The notes below the pieces were generated by a model. It was not told the DNA's origin and made no database searches. It saw only the letters and a program-made list of their open reading frames with translations. Positions 44,203 to 54,756 of a stretch of DNA of 64,000 bases are shown one piece after another. Positions within the stretch are counted from its first letter, which is position 1, and the number at the start of each line of letters is the position of its first letter. The position numbers and the translations under genes are program-made. The DNA comes from Stenotrophomonas sp. 169 (GTDB taxonomy: Bacteria; Pseudomonadota; Gammaproteobacteria; Xanthomonadales; Xanthomonadaceae). The stretch is taken from contig NZ_CP061204.1 in assembly GCF_014621775.1 (NCBI RefSeq), forward strand, positions 2,438,501 through 2,502,500, given 5' to 3'.

Positions 44203-44405
44203 GGCGGCGAACGAACTGCTGCCCGGTCTGCTGCACGACCCTCGGCCTTGGTCGGCGGCACCTGGGCGCGCCGATCCTCCTCGGCGGGCGCGAACCAATC
44301 GCAGAGGGCTGGTGTAGCGCCGCCCCATGGTGGGCGGCCTTGCGCCGTGATCCCTGCACACAGGCGCGCGCCACGATGCTTCTGCTCAGCGTGTCATCGG
44401 AATGC

Positions 44406-45188
44406 CTAGCGGGCGGTCCAGCCACCATCCACCGGAAGCGCCGTGCCGGTCATCTGCGCCGCGGCGTCCGAGGCCAGGAAGACCACCATCGCGCCGAGTT
44501 GCTCGGGCGTCACGAACTGCAGCGTTGGCTGCTTCTCGGCCAGCAGCGCGCGAGCGGCAGACTCCTGATCCACTCCCTCCCGCTCCGCCAATGCGGTGAT
44601 CTGTTGTTCGACCAGCGCCGTCCGCACCCACCCTGGGCAGATGGCATTGGCGGTGATGCCTGTGCCCGCGGTTTCCAGCGCCGTCGCTTTGGTAAATCCA
44701 AGAACGCCATGCTTCGCTGCCACATAAGCCGATTTGTTCACCGACGCAACCAGTCCATGCACCGACGCGATGTTGATGATGCGACCGGATCCCTGCTGCT
44801 TCATGTACGGCAAGGCAGCCGCCGTTGCATGAAATACCGCCGATAGATTCAGTGCGAGGACCGCATCCCACTTTTCGACGGGAAACTCCTCGATCGACGC
44901 GGTGTGCTGGATGCCCGCATTGTTCACCAGGATGTCGATGCGCCCCATTTTCTCGACGGCACGGTCGATCATTTCCCGTAATGCATCGCCACGGGACAGG
45001 TCGGCGCCATCATGTGTGACCCACACGCCAAACTCGGCCTCCAGGCTGGAACGGATTCTTTCGATTTCCTGCGCATCGCCGAATCCATTCAGCACGATGT
45101 CCGCACCTTGCCGTGCGAGCGCCGTGGCAATGCCAAGACCGATACCGCTGGTGGAGCCGGTGACCACCGCGACTTTTCCAGTGAACAT
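44406..45188 (-). CDS. bdhA: 3-Hydroxybutyrate dehydrogenase
   Basis: 260 residues. VAVVTGSTSGIGLGIATAL is the cofactor motif, ILVNNAGIQHTASIEEFP and NIASVHGLVASVNKSAYVAAKHGV the 3HBDH-type active-site region with S, Y and K, and CPGWVRTALVEQQI the substrate loop. It oxidises D-3-hydroxybutyrate to acetoacetate with NAD. The frame continues upstream into non-coding DNA; MFTGKVA at 45188 is the family start. It is convergent with the MFS gene. Confidence 0.88.
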   Translation of the reverse strand: MFTGKVAVVTGSTSGIGLGIATALARQGADIVLNGFGDAQEIERIRSSLEAEFGVWVTHDGADLSRGDALREMIDRAVEKMGRIDILVNNAGIQHTASIEEFPVEKWDAVLALNLSAVFHATAAALPYMKQQGSGRIINIASVHGLVASVNKSAYVAAKHGVLGFTKATALETAGTGITANAICPGWVRTALVEQQITALAEREGVDQESAARALLAEKQPTLQFVTPEQLGAMVVFLASDAAAQMTGTALPVDGGWTAR

Positions 45189-45398
45189 GGACGAGCTTCC
45201 ATGGGGCGCAGGTGGCCAGTGTAGCTTCAGTAGATCCCGCGACACGCGTGGATGCTCTCCCTCGGCGCGCCCCTTGCCTCCAATCCCGCTCAAGGCGGCA
45301 GGCAACCCACCCAACCAATGTCGCGAATGACATTGGACCCAACAACGCATGTGCGGATACTCTCGAATCCGCATGGATCTGCTGAAAAGGCGACAGTC

Positions 45399-45749
45399 AT
45401 GGCTTTTGGGTCCCCTCCTGTTCCGGCCGAGATCCGCGAAATGTTCGAGGATTATCCCGGGCATATCGAGAGATTGCAGGAAGTTCTAAATCGATCGGTT
45501 GAGCGATCCCGCAAGATTCCGTTCATGCCGCTCGATGATGCGACCTGGGCCCTGGAAGGAACGCTCGAAGCGTTCATCATGGAAGCTAGCGATGAGCTCC
45601 AGGCTGCGGAGAAGTCGGGCAACCCAGCGGTAATAGCTGAAGCCCATCAGAAAAAGCGACTCATGTCGTTCGCTAGGTCTAGCAATCGTGGCATGGCCAA
45701 GCTCGACGACCTCTGGGAGTACTTCGACCTCCATTTCAGAGGCGTCTAA
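45399..45749 (+). CDS. Antitoxin-like paralogue A of the zeta-effector locus
   Basis: 116 residues, no signal peptide, probably helical. It shares PPVPAEIREMFEDYPGHIERLQ with the next three genes (consensus PPVPAKLREMLKDYPEHIERLQ) and LQEVLNRSVERSRKIPFMP with paralogue D. It belongs to the candidate immunity array upstream of the zeta-kinase effector. Base composition is lower in GC than the flanks. Family otherwise unrecognised. Confidence 0.75.
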   Translation: MAFGSPPVPAEIREMFEDYPGHIERLQEVLNRSVERSRKIPFMPLDDATWALEGTLEAFIMEASDELQAAEKSGNPAVIAEAHQKKRLMSFARSSNRGMAKLDDLWEYFDLHFRGV

Positions 45750-45851
45750 CGACGCCTTGCGATAGTCAGCTGGCTGTGGATGGCATTGAACTCGTAACTG
45801 CCACCACAGATACTCATGGAAACGTGTCAAACCGCTGAATAGGTGCCGACC

Positions 45852-46199
45852 ATGTCTCAACCCTACCCGCCCGTTCCGGCGAAGCTCCGGGAAATGCTCA
45901 AGGACTATCCGGAGCATATCGAACAACTGCAGAAGGCTCTCAATTCGGTAAAGGATAGACGAATCAAGTCCACGCCACCCTTCGAGGCCGCAGTCTGGCT
46001 ATTGGAGGACTATCTCAGTTCCTTCAAGAGCGAAGCGCGCGTTGAATTGGACGCTGCTGAGGCTTCGGGCAATCCGCAAGCCATTGAACGAGCTAAAGAA
46101 AAGGAACAACTGATGTCATTTGCCAGGTCGGGAAACATAGGGCTAGCGAATCTGAGTGAGCTGCGCGCCTACTTCGACCGCAATCGGAGAGGCGCCTGA
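45852..46199 (+). CDS. Antitoxin-like paralogue B
   Basis: 115 residues, MSQPYPPVPAKLREMLKDY..., with the shared N-terminal half and a middle SVKDRRIKSTPPF that only paralogue C shares. Its upstream 50 bases are nearly identical to those of C, so the duplicated unit includes the leader. A GTG nine bases upstream is an alternative start. Cytoplasmic by sequence. Confidence 0.75.
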   Translation: MSQPYPPVPAKLREMLKDYPEHIEQLQKALNSVKDRRIKSTPPFEAAVWLLEDYLSSFKSEARVELDAAEASGNPQAIERAKEKEQLMSFARSGNIGLANLSELRAYFDRNRRGA

Positions 46200-46301
46200 G
46201 GACTCCTTCCGCTGTTTGGCTGGCGGTGGGTGGCATTGAGCTCGTACCTGCCAGAACAGATACTGATGAAAACGTGTCAAACCGCTGAATAGGTGCCGAC
46301 C

Positions 46302-46649
46302 ATGTCTCAAGCCCATCCCCCCGTTCCGGCGAAGCTCCGGGAAATGCTGAGGGACTACCCGGAGCATATCGAACGACTTCAGAACGCTCTCTATTCGGTA
46401 AAGGACAGAAGAATCAAGTCCACCCCGCCCTTTAAAGCCGCAGCCTGGGTATTGGAGGACTACCTCAGTGGCTTTATCGGTGAGGCGCGAGCTGAACTGA
46501 TTACCGCCGAGGAGTCAGGTAATCCACAGGACGTTGCACTGGCAAATAAAAAGCTCGACCTGATGTTCATGGCGAGAAGCGGGGGCGGCGGGATGCTGAA
46601 CATCAGTGATCTAGCGGCCTACTTCCAGACCAAAAGCAGAGGCATCTGA
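46302..46649 (+). CDS. Antitoxin-like paralogue C
   Basis: 115 residues, MSQAHPPVPAKLREMLRDY.... Closest to B over the first 70 residues, then diverged (MARSGGGGMLNISDLAAYFQ). Same duplicated upstream leader as B. Candidate immunity protein against a related but different zeta toxin. Confidence 0.75.
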   Translation: MSQAHPPVPAKLREMLRDYPEHIERLQNALYSVKDRRIKSTPPFKAAAWVLEDYLSGFIGEARAELITAEESGNPQDVALANKKLDLMFMARSGGGGMLNISDLAAYFQTKSRGI

Positions 46650-46750
46650 CCATTCTCGTGTTGGCTAGCCAGTCTTGAGTTGCAATGAACTCATCTCTGC
46701 ACTTACATATAATAACGAGAGCGCGCAAAACCACCGAATAGGTACCGACT

Positions 46751-47092
46751 ATGCTTCAAGCTCCGCCTCCAGTTCCAGCCAAACTCCGTGAAATGCTCAA
46801 GGACTATCCGGAGCATATCGAACGACTGCAGGAAGTACTGAATCGATCAGCCGAACGGTCACGACAGATTCCGCTAATGCCATTTAATGATGCAGTCTCC
46901 GCTTTGAAAGGAAGATTGGGAACGTTCATCTTGGAGGCAAGTGGCGAACTTGCCGCTGCCGAGGCATCTGGGAGTCCTGAGGATATTGCCAATGCACATG
47001 AAAAAGAGCGGCTGATGCTTAGGACGCGCCTCCAAAGTCAATGGATAGCAGATGAGTCCATGTACTACTATTTTCGGGAGCTCGAGCGTTGA
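46751..47092 (+). CDS. Antitoxin-like paralogue D, coupled to the effector
   Basis: 113 residues, MLQAPPPVPAKLREMLKDY.... The N-terminal part is the shared consensus and the middle LQEVLNRSAERSRQIPLMP matches paralogue A, while the C-terminus (YYYFRELER) is unlike the others. Its stop overlaps the TTG start of the effector by four bases, which makes it the best candidate for the cognate antitoxin. Cytoplasmic, as needed against a cytoplasmic kinase toxin. Confidence 0.78.
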   Translation: MLQAPPPVPAKLREMLKDYPEHIERLQEVLNRSAERSRQIPLMPFNDAVSALKGRLGTFILEASGELAAAEASGSPEDIANAHEKERLMLRTRLQSQWIADESMYYYFRELER

Positions 47093-50000
47093 GCGCACCC
47101 GATTGGAGCTTGACAAACGAGGCCCATGCGCAGGTGTTTCTGGAGAAAGTGCTTCCGGCCAGTGGCCTGCACAGCACCAGCCCACAGGAGCGCCCAAAGG
47201 CAATCGTCCTCGCTGGACAGCCAGGGGCTGGCAAGAGCGGCGTTGCCCGTGCCGCAATTCGAGAACTTGCTGGTGATGCCATCCCGATCGATCCCGATGC
47301 GCTGCGGGAGATGCACCGTGATGCTCCGCACCTTGTCCGGCAGCACCCATACACCTGGTCAGGATATACCCACAACGATGCCAGCCAATGGGCCAAGGAA
47401 CTGCGATCCACGTCTGTCGAGGGCCGCAGGAATCTCATCCTCGATACGACACTAGGAAATGGCGACAGCGCAGTTGACTTGATCTTGGATCTCCAGGCCA
47501 AGGGCTATGAAGTCGAGATTCGCGGAGTTGTCGCGCATCGGTTGGAAAGCGAACTTGGTGTCGACCGAAGATTTACTGAAGACCTGGACGACGAAGGCTT
47601 CGGCCGTTACGTCCCCGAAGACGTGCGCAAACACGTCTACGATGCCCTGCCCGGGAATCTGGACAAGGTCCAGGCCGAGACCGGGGTCCAGATTCGGCTC
47701 TACGGACGCGAAGGCGCGCAGGTCTACGACAGTCATAGCGATACCCGCCTGCCGGGCGCCGCACTGGAAGCAGAACGCGACGTTCGGCTGAAGGACCCTC
47801 GGACCACCCAGAACCTGCGCGATGGTTGGCGCGCGCAAGGCCGCTGGCACGCCGAACTTGCGGACACCCTTCCCAACAACGACAAGGTCAGCCCGACAAC
47901 AGCGGCAGCCGTTTTCGATGAACGCGCGTCGCTCAAGGTTGTTGAAGGCACTACGCCCAACATCCGAGAAGCACGCACCATCGACCACACCATCCGCGTG
48001 CGTCCAAACATGGTGCGAGGTACCGTCATCGGCGGCGCCGCTGCGACCGTCGTTGAAGCCGCCACGGAAGGGACAAAGATTGCCGACCTGTACGCGCGTG
48101 ACAATCGCACAGGTGCGGAAGCCGCGATGTTGGATTTGGGTGCGCGCAGTGTCGGTGGTTGGACCGGCGCAGCGTTGGGCGCCAAGGCCGGCACACTGCT
48201 GGGTATCGAGTCCGGCCCCGGCGCGATTGTCACCGGCATCATCGGTGCCGGGCTGGGTGCCTGGGGCGCCAGCGAAGTCGTCGATTGGATCGAGAAATAC
48301 AAGATCAACAACCAGGCCGACAGCACCGGCAGGGTCTGGACGTTTGATCCCGAGCGCCCTGAAAAGGGCTGGACGCATAGCGATCGGGAAATCGTAGGCA
48401 CCGTGGGCACGCAGGCGGATCGCCCGATCTATGGCGCGACCAGGCTGCTGACGGCCGATGCCGAATTGACCCAGCAACTTAACTACCAGGCCTCAAGCAT
48501 GGCCGTTGGCTTGCGGATGCGGGAGCCTGATCAACCGATCAATCCCTTCAGCATTCCCGGCGACGCTACCGATACACCCAGCGTCCTTTCTCGTTCGTGG
48601 GAGCGCAATCCGGAAACCGGAGAGTGGCGGCGTGAAGTCGTCCATCAGATCCTTGATCACGGCATCAAGAATACGACGGTGGAAGTAGCCGATGTCGCGA
48701 GGACGGCACATCTTGATGAGACCGCTCAAGGCATCATGGCCTTCAACGCCGCACGTAGCTCGGCGGCCTTCGCCAAGCAGTACGAGCAGGTGTATACCGC
48801 GCAGGGCTGGCCCCAGCATGGCGAGATTCCCGAGGAAGTGGTGTGGGCCCGGAATCATCCCGACCACGTGCTGGCTTCCGACGGGCGCACCTATCAGCAC
48901 CAGCATGATGGCGAATGGCTGCATGATGGCTGGATCTACGATTCGCTGGCCGAGGGGAACATCCGCGATGAGTTGAACGGCACCTACTCGCAGATCCGGA
49001 CCATCCAGCAGCAAGAGCCTCCCACGCCCGGTGCGCATGAGCGTCGTATCGAGGCCCTGAGCCCCGGCGAGCGTGCTGCCTACCAACAGGCCACTCAGGA
49101 AGCCAACCGGCTGGGCGTCGCTGCACCGCAGGCGCAACAGGTCGCCGCCGCTGCGGTCGCCGAGATTCGCGGCGAGCACGCCGATGCACGCCAGGCGCCG
49201 CAGGCAGTGATCGACGAACGGGCCGAGCAACGCGCTTCATCGGCACCCGGCACACCGCCTCTGGTGCAGGAGCAGCGCACGTCCGTACCTGCAGCGCCGT
49301 CGTCATCGGAGCCTGCGGAACGGGTGCGAGACTCGGCGGGTCGCGAAGCGCCACGACAGGAGCCAACTGGGACGACAGCGCCTCCAAGGGTGAATGATTC
49401 AACCGAGCAGAAAGCGCGCGTCGATGCGACCGCTGCCTCGCAACACGCAACCCCCTCTCCCGCCTCTCCGCTGCCTATGGGCAAGGCGATGCATTCCGAC
49501 GCTCAGCGACCCGTGAGTCCGGCAGTCGCACCCTCGGTTGAGCGCCCCGCTCCCGCGTGGTATCCGCATTCGGCTCACACCGACTCCCCGGCTTCGCCCG
49601 CTCCGGTCGACGTGGCCGACGGCGCATCAAGGACTGTCGACGTCCAGGAGCAGCAAGCCAGGCAGGCGCCGATCCACTTGCAATCAACAAGCAGTCCCGG
49701 AAAGGTAGCGCAAGGTGAACCCACCTTGCCCCTGCAGGCCGCGGTCACCACGCCGGTAGTGGCCCAAGACGAGCGGCCGCGCGCGCAACCGCCAGTGGAC
49801 GCACAGACCTCGCTGCCCTTAGGCGGGAAAGCCTACGGGCAGCACGAAGCACCAGCCACGTGCGTACTGCCCAGCCAGCCCAGCCATCCAGATCACTCGC
49901 TGTATCAGCAGATACGCGACGGCGTCGAAGCGCTGGATGCCAGGCATGGCCGCAGCTTTGATGCCACAAGCGAGCGGATGACGGCCAGTCTGCTAGTGCT

Positions 50001-50298
50001 GGCCAAGGACAACGACCTGGACCGGGTAGACCACGTACTGCTCAGCAACGCGACCCCGGGCAAGGCCGCCGGGCACAGCCTGTTCGTGGTCCAAGGCGAG
50101 CCAAGCGACCCCGCGCACCAACGGGCCGCAATGCCGACCGCGCTTGCCGCACAGACCTCCGTGGAGGAATCAATGCAGCAGTTCGATGCAGTAAGCCGGG
50201 AAGCCCAGCAGCGCGCCCAGGCCAACCAGCTTGAGCAGCAGTTGGAAGGTCAGCGTCTGCAGCAGAGTGTCCAGAGCCGCGCCGCCAGCATGGGTTGA
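47089..50298 (+). CDS. Zeta-toxin kinase effector with XVIPCD-like T4SS delivery domain
   Basis: 1069 residues from TTG 47089. The N-terminal zeta/PezT-type kinase (about 1-210) has Walker A LAGQPGAGKSG (residues 41-51) and IPIDPDALREMHRDAP (about 65-80) with the acidic pair near the substrate. Known zeta kinases phosphorylate UDP-sugar precursors of the wall. A glycine-rich hydrophobic stretch (about 310-400) and a long Pro/Gln-rich linker (about 640-920) follow. The last about 139 residues (931-1069), HPDHSLYQQIRDGVEALDAR...SERMTASLLVLAKDN...VDHVLLS...LFVVQGEPSDPAHQRAAM, match the XVIPCD signal of Xanthomonadales VirD4-dependent effectors, ending in a Gln-rich tail. I infer a T4SS-delivered antibacterial toxin. 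The T4SS genes are not in the window. Confidence 0.85.
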   Translation: MSAPDWSLTNEAHAQVFLEKVLPASGLHSTSPQERPKAIVLAGQPGAGKSGVARAAIRELAGDAIPIDPDALREMHRDAPHLVRQHPYTWSGYTHNDASQWAKELRSTSVEGRRNLILDTTLGNGDSAVDLILDLQAKGYEVEIRGVVAHRLESELGVDRRFTEDLDDEGFGRYVPEDVRKHVYDALPGNLDKVQAETGVQIRLYGREGAQVYDSHSDTRLPGAALEAERDVRLKDPRTTQNLRDGWRAQGRWHAELADTLPNNDKVSPTTAAAVFDERASLKVVEGTTPNIREARTIDHTIRVRPNMVRGTVIGGAAATVVEAATEGTKIADLYARDNRTGAEAAMLDLGARSVGGWTGAALGAKAGTLLGIESGPGAIVTGIIGAGLGAWGASEVVDWIEKYKINNQADSTGRVWTFDPERPEKGWTHSDREIVGTVGTQADRPIYGATRLLTADAELTQQLNYQASSMAVGLRMREPDQPINPFSIPGDATDTPSVLSRSWERNPETGEWRREVVHQILDHGIKNTTVEVADVARTAHLDETAQGIMAFNAARSSAAFAKQYEQVYTAQGWPQHGEIPEEVVWARNHPDHVLASDGRTYQHQHDGEWLHDGWIYDSLAEGNIRDELNGTYSQIRTIQQQEPPTPGAHERRIEALSPGERAAYQQATQEANRLGVAAPQAQQVAAAAVAEIRGEHADARQAPQAVIDERAEQRASSAPGTPPLVQEQRTSVPAAPSSSEPAERVRDSAGREAPRQEPTGTTAPPRVNDSTEQKARVDATAASQHATPSPASPLPMGKAMHSDAQRPVSPAVAPSVERPAPAWYPHSAHTDSPASPAPVDVADGASRTVDVQEQQARQAPIHLQSTSSPGKVAQGEPTLPLQAAVTTPVVAQDERPRAQPPVDAQTSLPLGGKAYGQHEAPATCVLPSQPSHPDHSLYQQIRDGVEALDARHGRSFDATSERMTASLLVLAKDNDLDRVDHVLLSNATPGKAAGHSLFVVQGEPSDPAHQRAAMPTALAAQTSVEESMQQFDAVSREAQQRAQANQLEQQLEGQRLQQSVQSRAASMG

Positions 50299-50336
50299 CG
50301 TGCGTGCGCCCCAGTGGGGATCGCGACTCTGCATGT

Positions 50337-50364
50337 GACAAAGGCGCCTTTCGGCGCCTTTGTC
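50337..50364. terminator. Bidirectional terminator between the effector and guaA
   Basis: GACAAAGGCGCC-TTTC-GGCGCCTTTGTC, a perfect twelve-base stem with a four-base loop and T-rich flank on both strands. It sits between two convergent stops (50298 and 50372). Confidence 0.85.
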
Positions 50365-50371
50365 GTTCAAC

Positions 50372-51937
50372 TCATTCCCACTCAATAGTCGCCGGCGGCT
50401 TCCCCGAGATGTCATAAACCACCCGTGAAACCCCCCGCAACTCATTGATGATCCGGTTGCTCACCGTCCCCAAAAACTCATACGGCAGGTGCGACCAGTG
50501 CGCCGTCATGAAATCAATCGTCTCCACAGCACGCAGCGCGATCACCCACTCATACGCACGCGCATCGCCGACCACGCCGACCGACTTCACCGGCAGGAAC
50601 ACCGCGAACGCCTGGCTGGTCTTGTCGTACAGGTCGGCCTTGCGCAGCTCTTCGATGAAGATCGCATCGGCCTTGGCCAACAGCTCGGCGTACTCACGCT
50701 TCACTTCACCCAAGATGCGCACGCCCAGGCCCGGACCCGGGAACGGATGGCGGTAGACCATGCTGCGCGGCAGGCCCAGTTCGACGCCGAGGCGACGCAC
50801 TTCGTCCTTGAACAGCTCGCGCAGCGGCTCGACCAGGCCCAGCTTCATGTGTTCCGGCAGGCCGCCCACGTTGTGGTGGCTCTTGATCACGTGCGCCTTG
50901 CCGGTCTTGCTGCCGGCGGACTCGATCACGTCCGGGTAGATGGTGCCCTGTGCAAGCCACTTCGCATTCTTCAGCTTGTTGGACTCTTCGTCGAAGATGT
51001 CCACGAACAGGTTGCCGATGATCTTGCGCTTGGCTTCCGGATCACTCACGCCTTCCAGCTTGGCGAAGTACCGGTCGGCCGCGTTCACGCGGATCACCTT
51101 GACGCCCATGTGCTCGGCGAACATCGCCATCACCTGGTCGCCTTCCTGCCAGCGCAGCAGGCCGGTGTCGACGAACACGCAGGTCAGCTTGTCACCGATC
51201 GCTTTGTGCAGCAGCGCAGCCACGACCGACGAATCGACGCCGCCGGACAGGCCCAGGATCACTTCGTCATCGCCGACTTGTTCCCGCACGCGGGCGATCT
51301 GGTCGTCGATGATGTTGGCGGCGGTCCACAGGGTTTCGCAGCCGCACACGTCCACCACGAAGCGGCGCAGCAGCGCCTGGCCCTGCAGGGTGTGGGTCAC
51401 TTCCGGGTGGAACTGCACGCCGTACCAGCGCTTTTCTTCATTGGCCATCGCGGCCACCGGGATGCGATCGGTGGTGGCGGTGATGGTGAAGCCCGGCGGT
51501 GCCTTGGAGACGTGGTCGCCATGGCTCATCCACACGTTCAGCCGTGCCTCGCCCGGGTGGTCGCTCAGCCCGGCGAACAGCGAATCCGGCGCCACGATGT
51601 TGACTTCGGCATGGCCGAATTCGCGCTGGTCGGCGGCTTCCGTTTCACCGCCCAGCTGCGCGGCCAGGGTCTGCATGCCGTAGCAGATGCCGAACACCGG
51701 CAGGCCGCTATCGAACACTTCCTGCGGCGCGGCGGGCGCGCCCGGCAGGGTGGTCGATTCCGGGCCACCGGACAGAATGATGCCCTTCGCCCCGAAGCCC
51801 GCAATGTCGGCCGGGTTGTGGTCCCACGCCCAGATCTCGCAGTAGACGCCGAGCTCGCGGATGCGACGGGCGATCAGCTGGGTGTACTGCGCGCCGAAAT
51901 CGAGGATGAGGATCTTGTCGGTATGGATGTTGGTCAT
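50372..51937 (-). CDS. guaA: GMP synthase (glutamine-hydrolysing)
   Basis: 521 residues. The class I amidotransferase has the Cys in [17 protein letters not shown] and His/Glu in [12 protein letters not shown]; the ATP pyrophosphatase P-loop is [16 protein letters not shown]; the C-terminal dimerisation domain ends [12 protein letters not shown]. It converts XMP to GMP. The start [15 protein letters not shown] at 51937 is the family start; the frame extends upstream into the guaB gap. Follows guaB by 109 bases on the same strand. Confidence 0.95.
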   Translation of the reverse strand: MTNIHTDKILILDFGAQYTQLIARRIRELGVYCEIWAWDHNPADIAGFGAKGIILSGGPESTTLPGAPAAPQEVFDSGLPVFGICYGMQTLAAQLGGETEAADQREFGHAEVNIVAPDSLFAGLSDHPGEARLNVWMSHGDHVSKAPPGFTITATTDRIPVAAMANEEKRWYGVQFHPEVTHTLQGQALLRRFVVDVCGCETLWTAANIIDDQIARVREQVGDDEVILGLSGGVDSSVVAALLHKAIGDKLTCVFVDTGLLRWQEGDQVMAMFAEHMGVKVIRVNAADRYFAKLEGVSDPEAKRKIIGNLFVDIFDEESNKLKNAKWLAQGTIYPDVIESAGSKTGKAHVIKSHHNVGGLPEHMKLGLVEPLRELFKDEVRRLGVELGLPRSMVYRHPFPGPGLGVRILGEVKREYAELLAKADAIFIEELRKADLYDKTSQAFAVFLPVKSVGVVGDARAYEWVIALRAVETIDFMTAHWSHLPYEFLGTVSNRIINELRGVSRVVYDISGKPPATIEWE

Positions 51938-51999
51938 GATGCCCGGGCGATGCAGGAGGAATAACGGAGTACGAAAGCGCAACCAGCGGCGTATGTAGA

Positions 52000-52033
52000 A
52001 AGAGGAACGGGAATCAGCTTCCTCGTTCCTCTT
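52000..52033 (-). terminator. Inverted repeat between guaB and guaA
   Basis: AAGAGGAACG and CGTTCCTCTT form a ten-base stem around a 14-base loop, 14 bases after the guaB stop. A short T-rich stretch follows on the minus strand. It could be a partial terminator setting the guaB:guaA ratio. Confidence 0.45.
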
Positions 52034-52046
52034 GCTACGTCCGGCC

Positions 52047-53534
<1,488 letters not shown>

Positions 53535-53617
53535 TTACCCTGATTGTCGGCCGAGCGGCAGGGGGTAGATGCGACGGTGTGTCGCGCCGGTAGGGTGCGG
53601 GGTGAAAGGCGCCGCTG

Positions 53618-53736
53618 CGCTCGCCGAGCGTGGCTCGGCGCTACCGGGGTGCGGGGTTATCGGGCGCCGCGGCGGGTGGGCGGAATCGGGCGAGGCGGGG
53701 GCTGGTAGCGCCGACCCATGGTCGGCGAGCGCAGCG
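53618..53736. repeat. Two REP (GTAG) hairpins between guaB and folD
   Basis: A CCGAGCGTGGCTCGGCGCTAC copy (about 53622-53643, minus) and a GTAGCGCCGACCCATGGTCGGCG copy (53706-53728, plus). They occupy the 250-base gap upstream of guaB and downstream of folD. No other element is seen there. Confidence 0.8.
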
Positions 53737-53754
53737 GGCTCTACGCGCGATCTC

Positions 53755-54636
53755 TCAGACGAACGCTTCGGCCGCTTCCAGGGTGTTCTGCATCAACGTC
53801 GCCACCGTCATCGGCCCTACCCCACCGGGTACCGGGGTGATCCAGCTGGCGCGCTGCGCAGCGGCCTCGAAGCCGACATCGCCGACCAGGCGACCATCGT
53901 CCAGCCGATTGATGCCCACGTCGATCACCACTGCGCCGGGCTTGACCCATTCACCCGGCACGATGCCCGGGCGACCAACCGCGACCACCAGGATGTCGGC
54001 GTTGCGCACGGCCTGCTCCAGCACGTCCTTCGGGGTGAACTTGTGGCAGCTGGTCACGGTGCAGCCGGCGATCAGCAGTTCCAGGCCCATCGGCCGGCCG
54101 ACGTGGTTGCTGACGCCGACGATGGTCGCGTTGCGGCCGCGCACCGGCTGGTCGGTGTGGCCCAGCAGCGTGGTGATGCCACGCGGAGTGCACGGGCGCA
54201 GGCCGAATTCGCGCAGGGCCAGGTGGCCGACATTTTCGGGATGGAAGCCGTCGACGTCCTTGCGCGGATCAATGCGCTGGATCAGGCGGCGGGCATCGGG
54301 GATACCCGGCAGCGGCAGCTGGATCAGGATGCCGTGGATCTTCGGATCGGCGTTCAGCTCGTCGATCAGTGCCAGCAGATCGGATTCGTTGGTGCCGGCC
54401 GGCAGGTCGAAGTCGTGCGCTTCGATGCCCACCTTCTCCGCCGCACGGCGCTTGTTGCGCACATAGACGGTCGACGCCGGATCGCCTCCTACCAACACCA
54501 CGGCCAGGCCGGGGCGGCTGCCACCAGCGGCGACACGCGCGTCCACGCGCACCTTCAGGCTGTCGAGCAGCGCCTCGGAGATGCGGCGGCCATCGAGGAT
54601 GCGGGCGGATGAGGGGGCGTCGGTCGGCAGGGTCAT
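53755..54636 (-). CDS. folD: Methylenetetrahydrofolate dehydrogenase / cyclohydrolase
   Basis: 293 residues. [23 protein letters not shown] with the catalytic Lys, [36 protein letters not shown] and [17 protein letters not shown] are FolD motifs; the C-terminal [19 protein letters not shown] is typical. It interconverts methylene-, methenyl- and formyl-tetrahydrofolate. VSNHVG replaces the usual GRS nucleotide loop with a close variant. Single gene flanked by REPs. Confidence 0.93.
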   Translation of the reverse strand: MTLPTDAPSSARILDGRRISEALLDSLKVRVDARVAAGGSRPGLAVVLVGGDPASTVYVRNKRRAAEKVGIEAHDFDLPAGTNESDLLALIDELNADPKIHGILIQLPLPGIPDARRLIQRIDPRKDVDGFHPENVGHLALREFGLRPCTPRGITTLLGHTDQPVRGRNATIVGVSNHVGRPMGLELLIAGCTVTSCHKFTPKDVLEQAVRNADILVVAVGRPGIVPGEWVKPGAVVIDVGINRLDDGRLVGDVGFEAAAQRASWITPVPGGVGPMTVATLMQNTLEAAEAFV

Positions 54637-54683
54637 CGAAGCAGGCGTGCAGCGGCGGGGACGGCTATTGTCCCTGATTCAGG

Positions 54684-54753
54684 CCCGGTAGTGACGGCCG
54701 CTGGCCGTCAAGGCGGGATTGCAGGGGCTGACGGCCAGCGGCCGTCACTACCC
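54684..54753. repeat. Inverted pair of a third REP subfamily
   Basis: GTAGTGACGGCCGCTGGCCGTCA (about 54689-54711) and its inverse TGACGGCCAGCGGCCGTCACTAC (about 54730-54752) face each other. The foot is again GTAG, with arms unlike the two other subfamilies in the window. Confidence 0.85.
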
Positions 54754-54756
54754 TGG

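Noticed and set aside
47452..48477. 341-codon minus-strand frame inside the zeta effector gene
   Set aside because: Antisense shadow; the plus frame carries the kinase motifs and is continuous with the delivery domain.
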